Shown in pieces: positions 35,975 through 47,315 of a stretch of 64,000 bases of DNA (within the stretch, counting starts at the first letter, position 1; every line of letters starts with the position of its first letter). Source of the stretch: an uncultured Pelagibacteraceae bacterium (lineage in GTDB: Bacteria > Pseudomonadota > Alphaproteobacteria > Pelagibacterales > Pelagibacteraceae); contig CACLQI010000001.1 in NCBI GenBank assembly GCA_902608975.1, forward strand, positions 124,001 through 188,000, given 5' to 3'. The translations under genes were made by a program, and so were the position numbers. The notes below the pieces were generated by a model. It did no database searches. It saw only the letters and a list, made by a program, of their open reading frames with translations, and was not told the DNA's origin.

Positions 35975-36595
35975 CTATTTTTTTGGCATTCTTTTATAAA
36001 TTTTTCTTATAAAATTTTTTATTCCATTTTCTCTGGAAATTATTTTTTTAGATGGATTTAAAATATTATTTTTTTTCTTTGTAATAATTGCGTATCCTGA
36101 ATCTTTGAAAAAAAATTCTAAAAGAAAATTTTCTTTATTCATATTATAAATTTCAAGCATAGTTTTAAAAGTTGATCTATTTATATTTTCTGAAAATTCA
36201 TTATCTCTGTATTCGTTTTTAGTGTAAGGAATCCAGCTTATATCATCAATTATACATAATCCATCGACTTTCAATAAATCATAGTAATGATAAAATATTT
36301 TTTTAACGTGATTAGGTTCGTGTAAAGAATCTATAAATATAAAGTCAAAGTTTTTTGATATAATTTTGTCAATTTTTTCAAAATCATCATCACTAGAGTG
36401 TATAAATTTCCAGTTTTTGCTTTTAGATACATCAGAACAATCGTCTATATCAATAGACGTTAAAAAACCATTATTTCTCTCACAAATATCTAAGAACTTT
36501 TTTGTTGATAGACCTCTTTGTACACCTAATTCTAATATATTTATATTTTGTATATGCTTAATTTTTTCAATTATATAATCTAATTTACTTTCCAT
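35975..36595 (-). CDS. class I SAM-dependent methyltransferase
   Basis: A 206-residue methyltransferase of the Methyltransf_24 / cephalosporin-hydroxylase-like group. SAM motif I is INILELGVQRGLSTKKFL, the acidic residue ending strand 2 is in FLTSIDIDD, and FDFIFIDSLHEPNHV corresponds to motif IV. Members often act on sugars or surface polysaccharides, but no such cluster is present here. It lies just after pnp in the same direction. Confidence 0.72.
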   Translation of the reverse strand: MESKLDYIIEKIKHIQNINILELGVQRGLSTKKFLDICERNNGFLTSIDIDDCSDVSKSKNWKFIHSSDDDFEKIDKIISKNFDFIFIDSLHEPNHVKKIFYHYYDLLKVDGLCIIDDISWIPYTKNEYRDNEFSENINRSTFKTMLEIYNMNKENFLLEFFFKDSGYAIITKKKNNILNPSKKIISRENGIKNFIRKIYKRMPKK

Positions 36596-36623
36596 AGATA
36601 ATTTTAAGCAAAAATTAAAGATT

Positions 36624-38696
36624 TTATGCTACAGCTTGTTTTATTGATAATTTAACTTTTCCTCTATCAAAACCAATAACTTTAACTTTAACTTCGTCGC
36701 CTTCTTTCAATACATCGGTGACTTTAGCAACTCTTTTGTTTGCCAATTCTGATATATGAACAAGGCCGTCTTGTTTTCCTAAAAAGTTAACAAAAGCTCC
36801 AAATTCCATAATCTTTATAACCTTTCCATTATAAATTTTATTCATTTCAGCTTTAGCTGTTAAATCTTTAATAATTTGTAAGGCAATATTTCTAGAATTA
36901 TCATCTGGCGCAGCAACTGTTACAACCCCTTCGTCATTTACATCTACTTTTGCTCCAGATTTTTCAACTATCTCTCTTATAGTTGCTCCACCTTTTCCAA
37001 TTACAGTAGCAATATCTTTTTTATCAACCGTTATTTTTTCCATTTTTGGAGTATGTTTGCCAACATCTGCTCTGGATTTATCTAGTGCTTTATTCATTTC
37101 ATTTAAAATATGAATTCGCCCGTCTTTAGCTTGTTTTAAAGCTTTCTCCATTATTTCAAAAGTAATACCTGTTATTTTAATATCCATTTGAAGAGATGTA
37201 ATGCCATCCTTGGTACCAGCAACTTTGAAATCCATATCACCTAAGTGATCCTCATCTCCTAGAATATCAGATAGTACACTAAAATCACTACCTTCCTTAA
37301 TTAATCCCATAGCAATACCTGCAACCGGTTCCTTTATTGGAACACCTGCATCCATTAATGCTAGTGAAGTTCCACAAACTGTTGCCATTGATGATGAACC
37401 GTTTGATTCAGTAATATCTGATACTATTCTAAATGTATAAGGAAAACTTTCTTTAGATGGTAAAGATGATTTTATTGCTCTCCATGCTAATTTTCCATGT
37501 CCAATCTCTCTTCTTCCTGTACCAATTCTTCCTGTCTCTCCAACTGAGAATGGAGGAAAATTATAGTGAAGCATAAATCTTTCTCTTTGCAAACCTTCTA
37601 AACTTTCAATTCTCTGTTCGTCATCTGATGTTCCAAGTGTAGTTGTTACGATTGCTTGTGTTTCACCTCTTGTAAATAATGCTGAGCCATGTGTTCTTGG
37701 CAATATTCCTACTTCACACATAATTTGTCTAACATCTGCAAGTCCTCTTCCATCAATACGTTTTTTATTTTTTAAAATATCTGTTCTAACTATTCTTTTT
37801 TCTAAATTTTTAAGTTCATAATTAACATCTAGATCTGTATAATTTTCATTTTCTTCAAATATTTTTTTTGCTTTATCTGTTATTTCAGAAATAAGATTTG
37901 ATCTTTCTTGTTTGTTTATAGTAGAAAAAGCTTTGGTTAAATCAGCTTTAAATTCTTTTTCAATTTTTTTCTTAACTTCGGAAAGATCTTTTTTCTCTAC
38001 AAACCAGTCCGGTTTTCTGCATTCATTTGCAAGACCTTCAATCATATTAATTATTGGAACAAAATTTTCATGCCCAAATTTAACAGCTTTAAGCATTTCT
38101 TCTTCTGTTAAACCATTTGCTTCTGACTCAACCATTAAAACTGCATCTTTTGTCCCTGCAACTACAAGATCTAATTTTGAATTTTCTAATTCTTTTTTTG
38201 TTGGATTTAGGACATATTTATCATCAATAAAACCAACTCTAGATGCACCTACGGGCCCCATAAAAGGCATACCTGATATTGCTAAAGCTGCTGATGAAGC
38301 AATGATTGAAAGTACATCAGGTTCATTTTCTTTATCGTATGAAATTACAGTTGGCAATAGTTGAACTTCATTTCTAAATTCATCCGGAAACAAAGGTCTT
38401 ATTGGCCGGTCTATCAATCTTGAAATTAAAGTTTCACTTTCAGTTGGTCTAGCTTCTCTTTTAAAATAACCTCCAGGAATTTTTCCTGCAGCATAATACT
38501 TCTCCTGATAGTTTACTGATAAAGGAAAATAATCTATATCGGGATTAACTTTTTTCGCCCCAACAACTGTTGCCATTACAACTGTCTCACCACATTGCGC
38601 AATTATTGCACCATCAGCTTGTCTTGCTATTTTGCCAGTCTCTAATGTAATTTTTTTTCCACCTACGTCGATTTCTTTTTTAAACACTTTAAACAT
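36624..38696 (-). CDS. pnp: polynucleotide phosphorylase
   Basis: 3'-5' phosphorolytic exoribonuclease. Two RNase PH-like domains are present (the second with [16 protein letters not shown] and [14 protein letters not shown]), then a KH domain ([22 protein letters not shown]) and a C-terminal S1 domain ([29 protein letters not shown]). Length 690 is normal. It follows rpsO with no spacer, the order used across proteobacteria. Confidence 0.97.
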   Translation of the reverse strand: MFKVFKKEIDVGGKKITLETGKIARQADGAIIAQCGETVVMATVVGAKKVNPDIDYFPLSVNYQEKYYAAGKIPGGYFKREARPTESETLISRLIDRPIRPLFPDEFRNEVQLLPTVISYDKENEPDVLSIIASSAALAISGMPFMGPVGASRVGFIDDKYVLNPTKKELENSKLDLVVAGTKDAVLMVESEANGLTEEEMLKAVKFGHENFVPIINMIEGLANECRKPDWFVEKKDLSEVKKKIEKEFKADLTKAFSTINKQERSNLISEITDKAKKIFEENENYTDLDVNYELKNLEKRIVRTDILKNKKRIDGRGLADVRQIMCEVGILPRTHGSALFTRGETQAIVTTTLGTSDDEQRIESLEGLQRERFMLHYNFPPFSVGETGRIGTGRREIGHGKLAWRAIKSSLPSKESFPYTFRIVSDITESNGSSSMATVCGTSLALMDAGVPIKEPVAGIAMGLIKEGSDFSVLSDILGDEDHLGDMDFKVAGTKDGITSLQMDIKITGITFEIMEKALKQAKDGRIHILNEMNKALDKSRADVGKHTPKMEKITVDKKDIATVIGKGGATIREIVEKSGAKVDVNDEGVVTVAAPDDNSRNIALQIIKDLTAKAEMNKIYNGKVIKIMEFGAFVNFLGKQDGLVHISELANKRVAKVTDVLKEGDEVKVKVIGFDRGKVKLSIKQAVA

Positions 38697-38945
38697 TTAT
38701 TTCCTTAATTTTAATTTAGTTAATACATTTTTATATGAATCTATTTTGTATCTTTTTAAATAATCCAATAATTTTTTTCTTCTATTTACTGCCTTTAACA
38801 ATCCTACTGAAGAATGCTTATCTTTTTTAAATTGCTTTGTATGTTTTGAAAGAATATCAATTTTTTCAGTAAGTAGTGCGATTTGCACTTCTGAAGAACC
38901 TGTGTCCTTTTCATGTATTGTTAAATCTTTTGCTTTTTTAATCAT
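38697..38945 (-). CDS. rpsO: 30S ribosomal protein S15
   Basis: An 82-residue ribosomal protein that binds the central domain of 16S rRNA. Conserved stretches are DTGSSEVQIALLTEKI, LSKHTKQFKKDKHSSVGLLKAVNRRKKLL-like sequence and YLKRYKID. It abuts pnp and follows rbfA; truB, which normally separates rbfA and rpsO, is missing. Confidence 0.97.
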   Translation of the reverse strand: MIKKAKDLTIHEKDTGSSEVQIALLTEKIDILSKHTKQFKKDKHSSVGLLKAVNRRKKLLDYLKRYKIDSYKNVLTKLKLRK

Positions 38946-38956
38946 TTTATTTTTTC

Positions 38957-39328
38957 CTATTTATTTGTTTGTTTAATTAAATTTTCAATCTTTTCTGCAT
39001 AGTCAAATGAATCATCTTTTGCAAAAAGAATTTTTGGTAAAAATTTCATTATAATTTTTTTTGATAGAGTTTTTCTAATCAAAAAAGAATATTTTTTTAG
39101 CTTTTCAACCGTTTCTTCTGCGTTTTTTCCCCCTAAGGGCATAACATAAGCTTTAGCAACTTTGAGATCTTGACTCATTTTTACCTCTGTAACAGTTATA
39201 TTATTTGTTTCTAGCTCGGGAACCTTAGCTTCATTTCTAACAAAAATCATTCCTAAAGACTGTTTAATCATTTCCCCAACACGTAACTGTCTTTGAGAAA
39301 TTGGTTTTCCGAATTTTTTATTACTCAT
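38957..39328 (-). CDS. rbfA: ribosome-binding factor A
   Basis: A 123-residue KH-fold protein needed for late 16S rRNA processing and 30S maturation. The start has SQRQLRVGEMIKQSLGMIF. ITVTEVKMSQDLKVAKAYVMPLG is the family core, and KIIMKFLPKILFAKDDSFDYAEKI is the conserved C-terminal part. One-base overlap with infB. Confidence 0.94.
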   Translation of the reverse strand: MSNKKFGKPISQRQLRVGEMIKQSLGMIFVRNEAKVPELETNNITVTEVKMSQDLKVAKAYVMPLGGKNAEETVEKLKKYSFLIRKTLSKKIIMKFLPKILFAKDDSFDYAEKIENLIKQTNK

Positions 39329-41520
39329 TATACCGCTCTTTCTGTTGAAGTAGAATTAAATACTTCAATTATATCTTTCTTTTGATAGTCATTGAAATCC
39401 TTTAAAGTAATACCACATTCTTGTCCAGTGCTTACCTGTTTTGCTTGATTTTTTTCTCTAAAAATTGAATTAATTTTACCAGTATAAACAATTGTCCCAT
39501 CTCTTATCAATCTTGCGTTAGAAGTACTTAAAATTTCTCCTTCCACAACTTTTGAACCAGCTACTTTGCCGACGCTTGACACTTTAAATATTTCTAAAAC
39601 TTCCGCTGACCCTATTATACTTTCTTTTATATCTGGAGATAATAAACCTGACATCTTTTTCTTAACAAAATCTAAAACTTCATAAATGATATTGTAAGAT
39701 GTAATTATTATCTTTTCCTTTTCAGCTAGTTTCTTTGCTTCTTTACTTGGTTTAACATTGAAAGCAATTAAAACCGCATTTGATGCTTTCGCTAGCGTTA
39801 CATCAGTCTCTGTAACCATTCCTATATCAGATAAAATAATTTTTGGTTTTACTTCATCATGTTTAATTTGGTTAATAGCACCCTTTATTGCTTCTGAGGA
39901 ACCATGAACATCAGATTTTATTATTATATTTAGTTCCTCAGAAACCTTATCTTTAAATGCTGACTCTTGTGTCGCAAAAGTTAAAGGATTTTTAGTATCT
40001 TTTGACTCTTGAACTCTTGTTTCACATAAATTTTTTGCATCTTTTTCACTACTTAAAACAATAAAATCATCTCCAGATTTAGCGGCACCATTTATACCTA
40101 ATATTTCAACCGGCATAGAAGGAAATGCTTTTTCTAAGTTTTTACCTTTGTCATCTATTAGAGCTCTTGCCTTCCCCCATTTTAAACCACTTACAAAAAA
40201 ATCACCTTTTTTTAGAGTTCCAGAAGTAATTATAACGGTAGCAACAGGTCCTCTTCCAACATCAATTTTTGATTCCAAAACAACACCAGTTGCTTTTGAT
40301 TCAAAATTGATTTTTAAATCTAAAATTTCAGCTTGTAAAATAATTGCCTCTATTAATTTGTTTAGGTTTTTTTTAGTTTTTGCTGAAATTTCAACCATCA
40401 AAGTATCACCTGAAAGTTCTTCAGCTATAAGTTCGTGTTCTAACAGCTGATTTTTAATTTTTTGTGCATCAGCTTCTGGTAAATCACACTTATTAATTGC
40501 TACCACAATAGGCACATTTGCAGCTTTAGCATGTTTAATTGACTCAACTGTTTGTGGTTTAACACCATCATCTGCAGCTACAACTAAAACAACAATATCA
40601 GTTAATTTTGATCCTCTTGCTCTCATTTCTGTAAATGCTGCATGACCAGGAGTATCTATAAAAGTTAATTTATTTGATTTATGTTCTATTTGATAGGCAC
40701 CTATGTGTTGAGTAATGCCTCCAAATTCCCCCGAAACTACGTTGGCACTTCTCAAAACATCTAAAACTGAGGTTTTTCCATGATCAACATGTCCCATAAC
40801 TGTAACTATAGGTGATCTATTTTTTAAATTATCTGATTTATTATCTTTTATTTTTTGAATAATTTCTTCTGATTTTGTCTCTCTTATTGGATTATGACCA
40901 AACTCTTTAACTAAATATTCTGCTGTATCAGCTGCTAAGGTTTGATTAATTGTTACTGTGACACCCATTCCCAACAAATGTTTTATAACACTACTTGATT
41001 GTTCTGCCATTCTATTTGCTAATTCCCGAACTGTTATTGCTTCTGGAATATTTATATCTCTTTTAATTGGTTTATAATTTTCTTGAGATTCATCTTTTTT
41101 AAGATCTCTGTTTTCTTTCTGTTTTGCTCTCTTTAAAGAAGCTAAACTTCTTGCTCTTGTCTCAATTTTATCACTTAGTGCTCTAGATATAGTTAGTTTT
41201 TGTTCTCTTTTTTGAGAAATATTTTTTTTCTTAGAGTCTTTATAGTTTGTTTCGCCTCTTATCCTTCTAGTTGCTCTTTGTTCAGCAAGTTTACGTTTTT
41301 CATAATCATTAGATTTGGGTGTAGATTGTAAGTCTTTTGAAAAAGCAGAAGTTTTTTTTTGTCTTTGACTAAAAGATTTAGAAAATGAACCTTTGTTTAA
41401 AATTTTATTTGTCTTTTTTTTAATAACTACTGAGTTTTTGCTTTGAGTCTTTGCTAACTCAATACTTTCTATTGATTTTTTGGCAATACCAGAAAGTGTT
41501 AATTTTGTTTTTTTTTCCAT
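39328..41520 (-). CDS. infB: translation initiation factor IF-2
   Basis: GTPase that delivers initiator fMet-tRNA to the 30S subunit. The G-domain has G1 [13 protein letters not shown]3 DTPGHAAF and G4 NKCDLPEA. A Lys/Arg-rich disordered N-terminal part of about 170 residues is shorter than in many relatives and contains [24 protein letters not shown], the IF2N domain. Beta-barrel and C-terminal tRNA-binding domains follow. Length 730. It lies 10 bases after nusA; the usual ylxR gene between them is absent. Confidence 0.97.
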   Translation of the reverse strand: MEKKTKLTLSGIAKKSIESIELAKTQSKNSVVIKKKTNKILNKGSFSKSFSQRQKKTSAFSKDLQSTPKSNDYEKRKLAEQRATRRIRGETNYKDSKKKNISQKREQKLTISRALSDKIETRARSLASLKRAKQKENRDLKKDESQENYKPIKRDINIPEAITVRELANRMAEQSSSVIKHLLGMGVTVTINQTLAADTAEYLVKEFGHNPIRETKSEEIIQKIKDNKSDNLKNRSPIVTVMGHVDHGKTSVLDVLRSANVVSGEFGGITQHIGAYQIEHKSNKLTFIDTPGHAAFTEMRARGSKLTDIVVLVVAADDGVKPQTVESIKHAKAANVPIVVAINKCDLPEADAQKIKNQLLEHELIAEELSGDTLMVEISAKTKKNLNKLIEAIILQAEILDLKINFESKATGVVLESKIDVGRGPVATVIITSGTLKKGDFFVSGLKWGKARALIDDKGKNLEKAFPSMPVEILGINGAAKSGDDFIVLSSEKDAKNLCETRVQESKDTKNPLTFATQESAFKDKVSEELNIIIKSDVHGSSEAIKGAINQIKHDEVKPKIILSDIGMVTETDVTLAKASNAVLIAFNVKPSKEAKKLAEKEKIIITSYNIIYEVLDFVKKKMSGLLSPDIKESIIGSAEVLEIFKVSSVGKVAGSKVVEGEILSTSNARLIRDGTIVYTGKINSIFREKNQAKQVSTGQECGITLKDFNDYQKKDIIEVFNSTSTERAV

Positions 41521-41530
41521 ATCTCATCGC

Positions 41531-43084
41531 TCAATCTTTATAAATTTTATCTCTTGCCGACATAATAAGTTCATCAGCTTCATTTTTTGACAATGCAAAA
41601 TCTTCTAAATAGCCTTTGATTCTTATTCTTTCTCCTTTTACAACGTCATAACCACCAGTTAATTCATCTGATGCAAGATCTGCAAAATCTGATAGTTTGA
41701 GTATTTTTTGCTCGCCCAAGGTCACCAACATTCCTGGTGTTAACCCTTTATGATTTATTAGTTCATTTTCTAAACCTAATTCTTTAATTTTATTTGAAAT
41801 TTCTTCTTGGTCTTTTTGATAAAATTCTTTTGCTCTATCAATTAAAGCTTTTGCAGTTTCTTCTTCAATCCCCTCAATTTTAACTAGATCTTCAACAGAA
41901 CTTTCTTTTATATCATCAATAGTAGAAAATCCTTCTGCCACAAGTAACTGCCCTAAAGTTTCGTCCAGCTCTAAATTTTTTACAAAATTTTCTGTTTTTT
42001 CTTTAAACTCAACTTGTCGTCTTTCTGAATCTTCTTGGTCGGTCATTATATTAATTTCATAGTTAAGCAGCTTTGTTGCTAACCTTACGTTCTGACCTCT
42101 TCTTCCAATTGCTTTGCTTAAGTTATCTTCACTCAAAATAACGTCTAACTTTTTTAAATCACTATCTACATTTACTCTTTGTATTTCAGCGGGAGACAAA
42201 GCGTTAGAAACTACAATAGCAGGATCCTCCGACCAATTTACTATGTCAATTTTTTCTCCCTGCAACTCATTTACTACAGCTTGGACTCTTGAACCTCTCA
42301 TTCCAACACAAGCTCCAACAGGATCCAAAGATGTATCAATTGCTTTCACACAAATCTTTGCTCTGCTACCAGGATCTCTTGCTGAAGATTTAATTTCAAT
42401 AAGGTTATCATAAATTTCGGGTACTTCTTGAATAAATAGTTTTTCCATAAATTTTGGATGTGCTCTTGATAAAAATATTTGTTGGCCTCTCGTTTCTCTT
42501 CTGACATCATAACAATAAGATTTTATTCGATCACCAGCCTTTATGTTTTCTCTTGGGATTAATTCATTTTTTTGAATTATTGCCTCAGCCTTGCCTAGAT
42601 CAACAATTACATTTCCAAATTCTAAACGTTTTACAATACCGCTTAAAATTGTATCTTTTTTTTCTATAAAGTCGTTAAATTGTCTTTCTCTTTCTGCTTC
42701 TCTTACATTAAAATTTATGACTTGTTTTGCAGTTTGAGCTGCTATTCTTCCAAAGTCAAAGGAAGGCAAAACTTGAAGAATTTCATCACCTATTTTTTTA
42801 TCTTTATTTTCCTGATTTAAATTTATTGCGTCCTTTAAGCTTATCTCTGTATTAATATTTTCTGGTTTTTCAACAATTGTGAGTTTTCTAAATATTCCAA
42901 TGTCGCCATTATCTCTATTTATTAAAACTTTGATTTCATTATCTTGTCCGAATTTTGATTTTGCAGCTTTTGCAATTCCAGTTTCCATAGAGTCTATAAT
43001 TAACTCCTTATCTATAGATTTTTCTAAAGCAACCGCTTCGGCAATTCTTAATAATTCTAATTTATCTGCTCTTTTATTTAACAT
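41531..43084 (-). CDS. nusA: transcription termination/antitermination factor NusA
   Basis: RNA polymerase-binding factor that affects pausing, termination and antitermination. The N-terminal domain begins LELLRIAEAVALEKSIDKELI. An S1 domain (ILSGIVKRLEFGNVIVDLGKAEAII) and two KH domains (DPVGACVGMRGSRVQAVVNELQGE; LSKAIGRRGQNVRLATKL) follow, then acidic C-terminal repeats with helix-hairpin-helix. The ORF-track start lies inside a terminator-like hairpin. The ATG giving MLNKRADKLELL, with GGAG upstream, is more likely. rimP, normally just upstream, is missing. Confidence 0.95.
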   Translation of the reverse strand: MLNKRADKLELLRIAEAVALEKSIDKELIIDSMETGIAKAAKSKFGQDNEIKVLINRDNGDIGIFRKLTIVEKPENINTEISLKDAINLNQENKDKKIGDEILQVLPSFDFGRIAAQTAKQVINFNVREAERERQFNDFIEKKDTILSGIVKRLEFGNVIVDLGKAEAIIQKNELIPRENIKAGDRIKSYCYDVRRETRGQQIFLSRAHPKFMEKLFIQEVPEIYDNLIEIKSSARDPGSRAKICVKAIDTSLDPVGACVGMRGSRVQAVVNELQGEKIDIVNWSEDPAIVVSNALSPAEIQRVNVDSDLKKLDVILSEDNLSKAIGRRGQNVRLATKLLNYEINIMTDQEDSERRQVEFKEKTENFVKNLELDETLGQLLVAEGFSTIDDIKESSVEDLVKIEGIEEETAKALIDRAKEFYQKDQEEISNKIKELGLENELINHKGLTPGMLVTLGEQKILKLSDFADLASDELTGGYDVVKGERIRIKGYLEDFALSKNEADELIMSARDKIYKD

Positions 43085-43100
43085 AATTTTATCTACTCCA

Positions 43101-43127
43101 AAAAAAAATGGGCCGAGGCCCATTTTT
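43101..43127 (-). terminator. terminator-like hairpin between metK and nusA, possible nusA attenuator
   Basis: Inverted repeat AAAAATGGGCC/GGCCCATTTTT around a GA centre (effective loop CGAG). On the minus strand it is followed by eight T. The T-run ends about 16 bases before the nusA ATG and touches its GGAG ribosome site, so it lies inside the nusA leader as well as after metK. Confidence 0.85.
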
Positions 43128-43149
43128 GAAATTTCAACAATGTGAAATA

Positions 43150-43177
43150 AATATATGTATTTTTTTTATATTTTCAA
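43150..43177 (-). promoter_or_regulatory. predicted nusA-operon promoter upstream of the hairpin
   Basis: Minus-strand -35 TTGAAA and -10 TATATT, 16 bases apart, in the 56 bases between metK and the hairpin. Initiation would be near 43143, giving a leader of about 58 bases that contains the hairpin. AT-rich context makes this tentative. Confidence 0.35.
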
Positions 43178-43183
43178 CTTTAA

Positions 43184-44347
43184 TTACTTGCTAAAAATAT
43201 CTGCTTTATCAGTTTTTTCCCAGGAAAATGCACCACTGGACTCTGTATCTCTTCCAAAGTGACCGTAAGCTGCTGTTTTTTCATATATCGGTTTATTTAA
43301 ACCAAGCATTTCTCTAATCCCTCTTGGGCTTAAGTCAAAATTCTCATTGATTAATTTTTCTACATGTCTATTTTTTTCTTCATCATTGTCAAAGAGATCA
43401 ACATAAATTGATAGAGGTTTTGATACTCCAATTGCATAGGCAAGTTGAATTAAGCATTTGTCTGCAATCTTTGATGCAACAACATTTTTTGCAAGGTATC
43501 TTGATGCGTATGCTGCTGATCTATCAACTTTTGTAGGATCTTTTCCTGAAAAAGCTCCTCCACCATGGGGAGCTGCTCCACCATACGTATCCACAATAAT
43601 TTTTCTTCCTGTCAAGCCACTGTCTCCATCTGGTCCACCGATTACAAAGTTACCTGTAGGATTTACATAAATTTCATTTTCATCTAATCCATTTAAAAGA
43701 TTTTTTGGAATAGATTTCTCTATATATGGTTTAACTAATTCTCGTACTTGAGATTGGTTTACATCTGCTGAATGCTGAGTTGAAATTACAACTGATTTTA
43801 CATGAGCCGGTTTTCCATCTTTATACTCTATGGTAATTTGACTTTTTGAATCTGGTTCAATATTTTTTAACTTGCCAGATTTTCTATCTTCAGCCATTAA
43901 CCTTAAAATTTTATGGGAATAGTGAATCGGCGCTGGCATTAAAACATCTGTTTCATTACATGCATAACCAAACATTATCCCTTGGTCTCCAGCTCCTTCA
44001 TCTTTATTTCCTGAGGAATCTACACCCATTGCAATGTCCGAGGATTGAGAATGAAGATAACTCTCTATCTTAGTTGCATCTTTCCAAGTAAAGCCTTCTT
44101 GATCATATCCAATATCTTTTATACAGTTTCTGACTTTTTGAATTAAATCATCTTTTTTAATTTCTGGACCTCTTACCTCTCCAGCTAATACAACTTTATT
44201 TGTTGTTGTTAAAGTTTCACATGCTACTCTTGATTGAGGTTCCGCACCTAAGTATGTATCTACAACCATATCTGATATTCTGTCACATACTTTATCTGGA
44301 TGACCTTCTGAAACTGACTCACTAGTAAACAAAAAATTTTTTTTCAT
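43184..44347 (-). CDS. metK: S-adenosylmethionine synthetase
   Basis: Makes SAM from methionine and ATP. The start [20 protein letters not shown] is the family N-terminal motif, with the ATP-site His and Asp. [12 protein letters not shown] is signature 1, and [20 protein letters not shown] is signature 2 with the phosphate loop. Length 387 is normal. It overlaps the end of lnt by 4 bases, so it has no room for its own leader or a SAM riboswitch. Confidence 0.97.
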   Translation of the reverse strand: MKKNFLFTSESVSEGHPDKVCDRISDMVVDTYLGAEPQSRVACETLTTTNKVVLAGEVRGPEIKKDDLIQKVRNCIKDIGYDQEGFTWKDATKIESYLHSQSSDIAMGVDSSGNKDEGAGDQGIMFGYACNETDVLMPAPIHYSHKILRLMAEDRKSGKLKNIEPDSKSQITIEYKDGKPAHVKSVVISTQHSADVNQSQVRELVKPYIEKSIPKNLLNGLDENEIYVNPTGNFVIGGPDGDSGLTGRKIIVDTYGGAAPHGGGAFSGKDPTKVDRSAAYASRYLAKNVVASKIADKCLIQLAYAIGVSKPLSIYVDLFDNDEEKNRHVEKLINENFDLSPRGIREMLGLNKPIYEKTAAYGHFGRDTESSGAFSWEKTDKADIFSK

Positions 44348-45873
44348 CTTATCTCCCTGTTTTTTTTTATAAAAAAAAACAACGTAATATAAAAAATTAA
44401 AAAATAAAAGAAAATCTTATTACCATGACTACCAAAAAAAGTTTTTGAAGTTTTTTTATAGGATTTTACTTCAATAACTCCCTTATCAGTTGATTTAACT
44501 TTATTAATCACATTTCCAACAGCATCTACATATGCTGAAATACCGCCGTTGGTAGATCGAATTAAATTTTTACCTTCCTCAATAGATCTAAATATTGAGT
44601 GTGAAAAATGTTGATGAGGACCTATTGAATTTCCAAACCATCCATCCTCAGAAATATTAATTATAAAATCAAATTCCTTATTATTTTTATTAATTTTTCC
44701 TGAATAAATTATTTCATAACAAATAAGTGGTAGAAATTTTATCTTTTCTATTACTAAAATTTTTCTATCATTAGCTGAACTAAATGAAACATATCCTTGA
44801 GTAATTTTTTTAAAACCAATTTTAGTAAAAATATTTTCAAAAGGTAAAAATTCACCAAACGGTACTAGCTTATTTTTATTATATTTTGCTAAAACTTTTA
44901 AATTGTTATCTAAAACTACCATAGAATTATAAATTTTTGAATTCTCATTACTATTTATTCCTAATAAAATTTTGTGATTCTTTGAAAAATTTTCATTAAA
45001 AATTTTTTTATAAATTTTAATATCCTCTAAAAAAATACCTGCAAGAATGCCTTCGGGAAAAATGAAAATAGTATTTTCATCATCAGGTTTACTCAACTTT
45101 ATTAATTCATTTATAATTATATAGGGATCTTCATTTTGAAAAAATCTATCAATTTTTATTTTTGGAGAAATAATTTTAATAGTCGTATTTAAGTTAATAC
45201 TATCTAATTTATTATATTTATTTTTTACTATTTGACCGTAATAAAAATTTGTTCCAACTAAAAATGTTGAAAAAAAAATTAAAATTAATTTTGATCTCAA
45301 ACTATTTTTGAAAAGTATTATTACAGGCAATAGAAAAAGAGTAATTGATAGAAGGTTAAATGCGTAAGTTCCAATAAATGCTAAAATTTGTAAAAACTCA
45401 TTATATTTAACCCAACTATAGGCGATTAAATTCCATGGAAATCCACTTAAAATAGTTCCTCTTATAAATTCGACAATTGATAACATTGATGCAAAAATCA
45501 ATATTGAACTGTAACTTCTATCTAGATTAAAAAATGAACATATGTAAGTCGCCAAACCATAAAATAATCCGAGAAATAGTGGAATCAACACAAGAGCAAT
45601 TGGAATTAACGGTTTAAAAATTTCTTCAAATGTTAAAGAATTTGTAATCCAATATATATTTGAGATAAAATAACCAAATCCAAATAGCCATCCAATTAAA
45701 AAAGATTCAAAACTTTTTTTTTTAAAATTATTAAGAAAAAAAATCAAAAACATAGGAAATGTTAAGAAATTTAAAATAAATAAATTGTATGGAGGTAAAC
45801 TAAATGAAGAAAAAATACCTAGCAAAAAAGGTATTGAACAAAACAAGAATTTATTATTTATTTTTTTTAACAA
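44344..45873 (-). CDS. lnt: apolipoprotein N-acyltransferase
   Basis: Inner-membrane enzyme adding the third acyl chain to lipoproteins. About six hydrophobic N-terminal segments precede a periplasmic nitrilase-like domain with the Glu-Lys-Cys triad: E in [11 protein letters not shown] in [16 protein letters not shown] in [13 protein letters not shown] final hydrophobic helix follows. Length 509 is normal. The start appears to be TTG because no nearby ATG fits the first helix. It overlaps ybeY by 7 bases. The corC/ybeX gene common between ybeY and lnt is absent. Confidence 0.94.
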   Translation of the reverse strand: MLKKINNKFLFCSIPFLLGIFSSFSLPPYNLFILNFLTFPMFLIFFLNNFKKKSFESFLIGWLFGFGYFISNIYWITNSLTFEEIFKPLIPIALVLIPLFLGLFYGLATYICSFFNLDRSYSSILIFASMLSIVEFIRGTILSGFPWNLIAYSWVKYNEFLQILAFIGTYAFNLLSITLFLLPVIILFKNSLRSKLILIFFSTFLVGTNFYYGQIVKNKYNKLDSINLNTTIKIISPKIKIDRFFQNEDPYIIINELIKLSKPDDENTIFIFPEGILAGIFLEDIKIYKKIFNENFSKNHKILLGINSNENSKIYNSMVVLDNNLKVLAKYNKNKLVPFGEFLPFENIFTKIGFKKITQGYVSFSSANDRKILVIEKIKFLPLICYEIIYSGKINKNNKEFDFIINISEDGWFGNSIGPHQHFSHSIFRSIEEGKNLIRSTNGGISAYVDAVGNVINKVKSTDKGVIEVKSYKKTSKTFFGSHGNKIFFYFLIFYITLFFFIKKNREIR

Positions 45874-46307
45874 TTTAAAAAATTTATTATTAATTTTTCT
45901 TTCCTTTGCATCTTTTTATATTCTTTATTTTTTTTATGATCATAACCAATTAAATGTAGGTATCCATGAATCCACATTTTATCAAATTCATAATTAAAAT
46001 CTGAAACTTTAGATCTTTTATTAATAATTTCAAATCCTATTGCAATATCTCCAATATAAGCATTTTTTTTTATAGTATGATTAAATGGAAATGAAAGTAC
46101 ATCTGTAATTTTATTTTTCTTTCTAAATTTAAAATTTAACTTTTTCATTTTTTTGTTATTTGTAAGTAAAATAGAAAACTCTTGATTTTTATTTTTAAAG
46201 GTTGAAATTTTTTGTAATTTTCTTATTTTTTTAAGTATATATTTTTCTGGATTTTTAATTTTTTTTTTCCATTTGGAAAAATCGACTAGTACCTTGACCT
46301 TTATCAT
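45867..46307 (-). CDS. ybeY: endoribonuclease YbeY
   Basis: Single-strand RNase for 16S rRNA 3'-end maturation and ribosome quality control. The zinc motif is HGYLHLIGYDH, followed by KKMQRKEKLII. ITDVLSFPF is the other conserved stretch. 146 residues. Start and end codons overlap phoH and lnt. Confidence 0.95.
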   Translation of the reverse strand: MIKVKVLVDFSKWKKKIKNPEKYILKKIRKLQKISTFKNKNQEFSILLTNNKKMKKLNFKFRKKNKITDVLSFPFNHTIKKNAYIGDIAIGFEIINKRSKVSDFNYEFDKMWIHGYLHLIGYDHKKNKEYKKMQRKEKLIINFLNC

Positions 46308-47314
46308 TCATCTCTATTATTGTCTGAATAGGCTTTTACAATCTTTGAAACGAGTGGATGTCTAACAACATCTCTGTGGTCGAAATCAATAATTGAAATT
46401 TCATTTAGATGTCCTAATAATTTTTTTGATCTATTTAATCCTGATAGAGTTTTATTTGGTAAATCAATTTGAGAAGGGTCACCATTAATTACAATTTTAG
46501 AATTTTCACCAATTCTAGTTAAAAACATTTTTATTTGTGTATCGGTTGCATTTTGTGCTTCATCTAAAATAGCAAACGAGTTTTTTAACGTTCTGCCCCT
46601 CATAAAAGCTAATGGAGCAATTTCTATATCCCCAACTTCAATTTTTTTTTGAATTTTTTCATAATCTAACAAATCATAGAGTGAGTCGTAAAGTGGTCTC
46701 AAATATGGATCTACTTTTTCTCTCATATCTCCAGGTAAAAAACCTAACCTTTCTCCTGCTTCAACAGCCGGTCTCGAAAGAATTATTCTTTCAATCTTTT
46801 TTTCAAGTAACATTGTCAAAGCTACTGCAACTGCTAAGAATGTTTTTCCGGTACCAGCAGGCCCCGCTGAAATAATAATTTCATTTTCCTTTAATGCTCT
46901 AACATAATTTTTTTGTTTTTCAGACCTTGGGATTACTGATTTTTTAGGTGTTTTAATTACATACTCTATATTTTTTTCTGTATTATTTATTTTCTCATTA
47001 ATCATAAATTTATTTATAGATGAGATTATATCCTTTTTTTCTATACTACCATTTATTTTAAACTGTTCAGATAAAAATTTAACTGCATTTTTTATTAATT
47101 CATTCTTTTCTGAATTACTTTTTACTAATATTGAATTACCTCTTGAATAAATTTTAGTATCTGTAATTTTTTCTAGTTCTTTAATATTATTATTAAATTC
47201 TCCAACAACACCCAGTAACATTTCATTGCTTTGAAAAACTATACTAAGCGTATTGTTGTCAGAATATACGAACCTAAGATCAGAATTTAATTTTTTATAA
47301 GCGGTATTACTCAA
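46304..47314 (-). CDS. PhoH-like ATPase (YbeZ type)
   Basis: A P-loop ATPase, usually paired with YbeY and suggested to act in RNA metabolism. Walker A is ISAGPAGTGKTFLAVAVAL, Walker B is NSFAILDEAQNATDTQIKMFLTRIG, and ILSRPAVEAGERLGFLPGD is family-specific. Length 336. The start codon appears to be TTG. It overlaps ybeY by 4 bases, keeping the phoH-ybeY pair, and lies 1 base after miaB. Confidence 0.93.
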   Translation of the reverse strand: MSNTAYKKLNSDLRFVYSDNNTLSIVFQSNEMLLGVVGEFNNNIKELEKITDTKIYSRGNSILVKSNSEKNELIKNAVKFLSEQFKINGSIEKKDIISSINKFMINEKINNTEKNIEYVIKTPKKSVIPRSEKQKNYVRALKENEIIISAGPAGTGKTFLAVAVALTMLLEKKIERIILSRPAVEAGERLGFLPGDMREKVDPYLRPLYDSLYDLLDYEKIQKKIEVGDIEIAPLAFMRGRTLKNSFAILDEAQNATDTQIKMFLTRIGENSKIVINGDPSQIDLPNKTLSGLNRSKKLLGHLNEISIIDFDHRDVVRHPLVSKIVKAYSDNNRDE

Positions 47315-47315
47315 G

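Noticed and set aside
43085-43123. N-terminal extension of NusA (MGLGPFFFG) from the ORF track
   Set aside because: It is the translation of the terminator hairpin and U-tract; family alignment starts at the next ATG.
44340-44400. SAM riboswitch before metK
   Set aside because: metK starts inside the end of lnt, leaving no untranslated leader.
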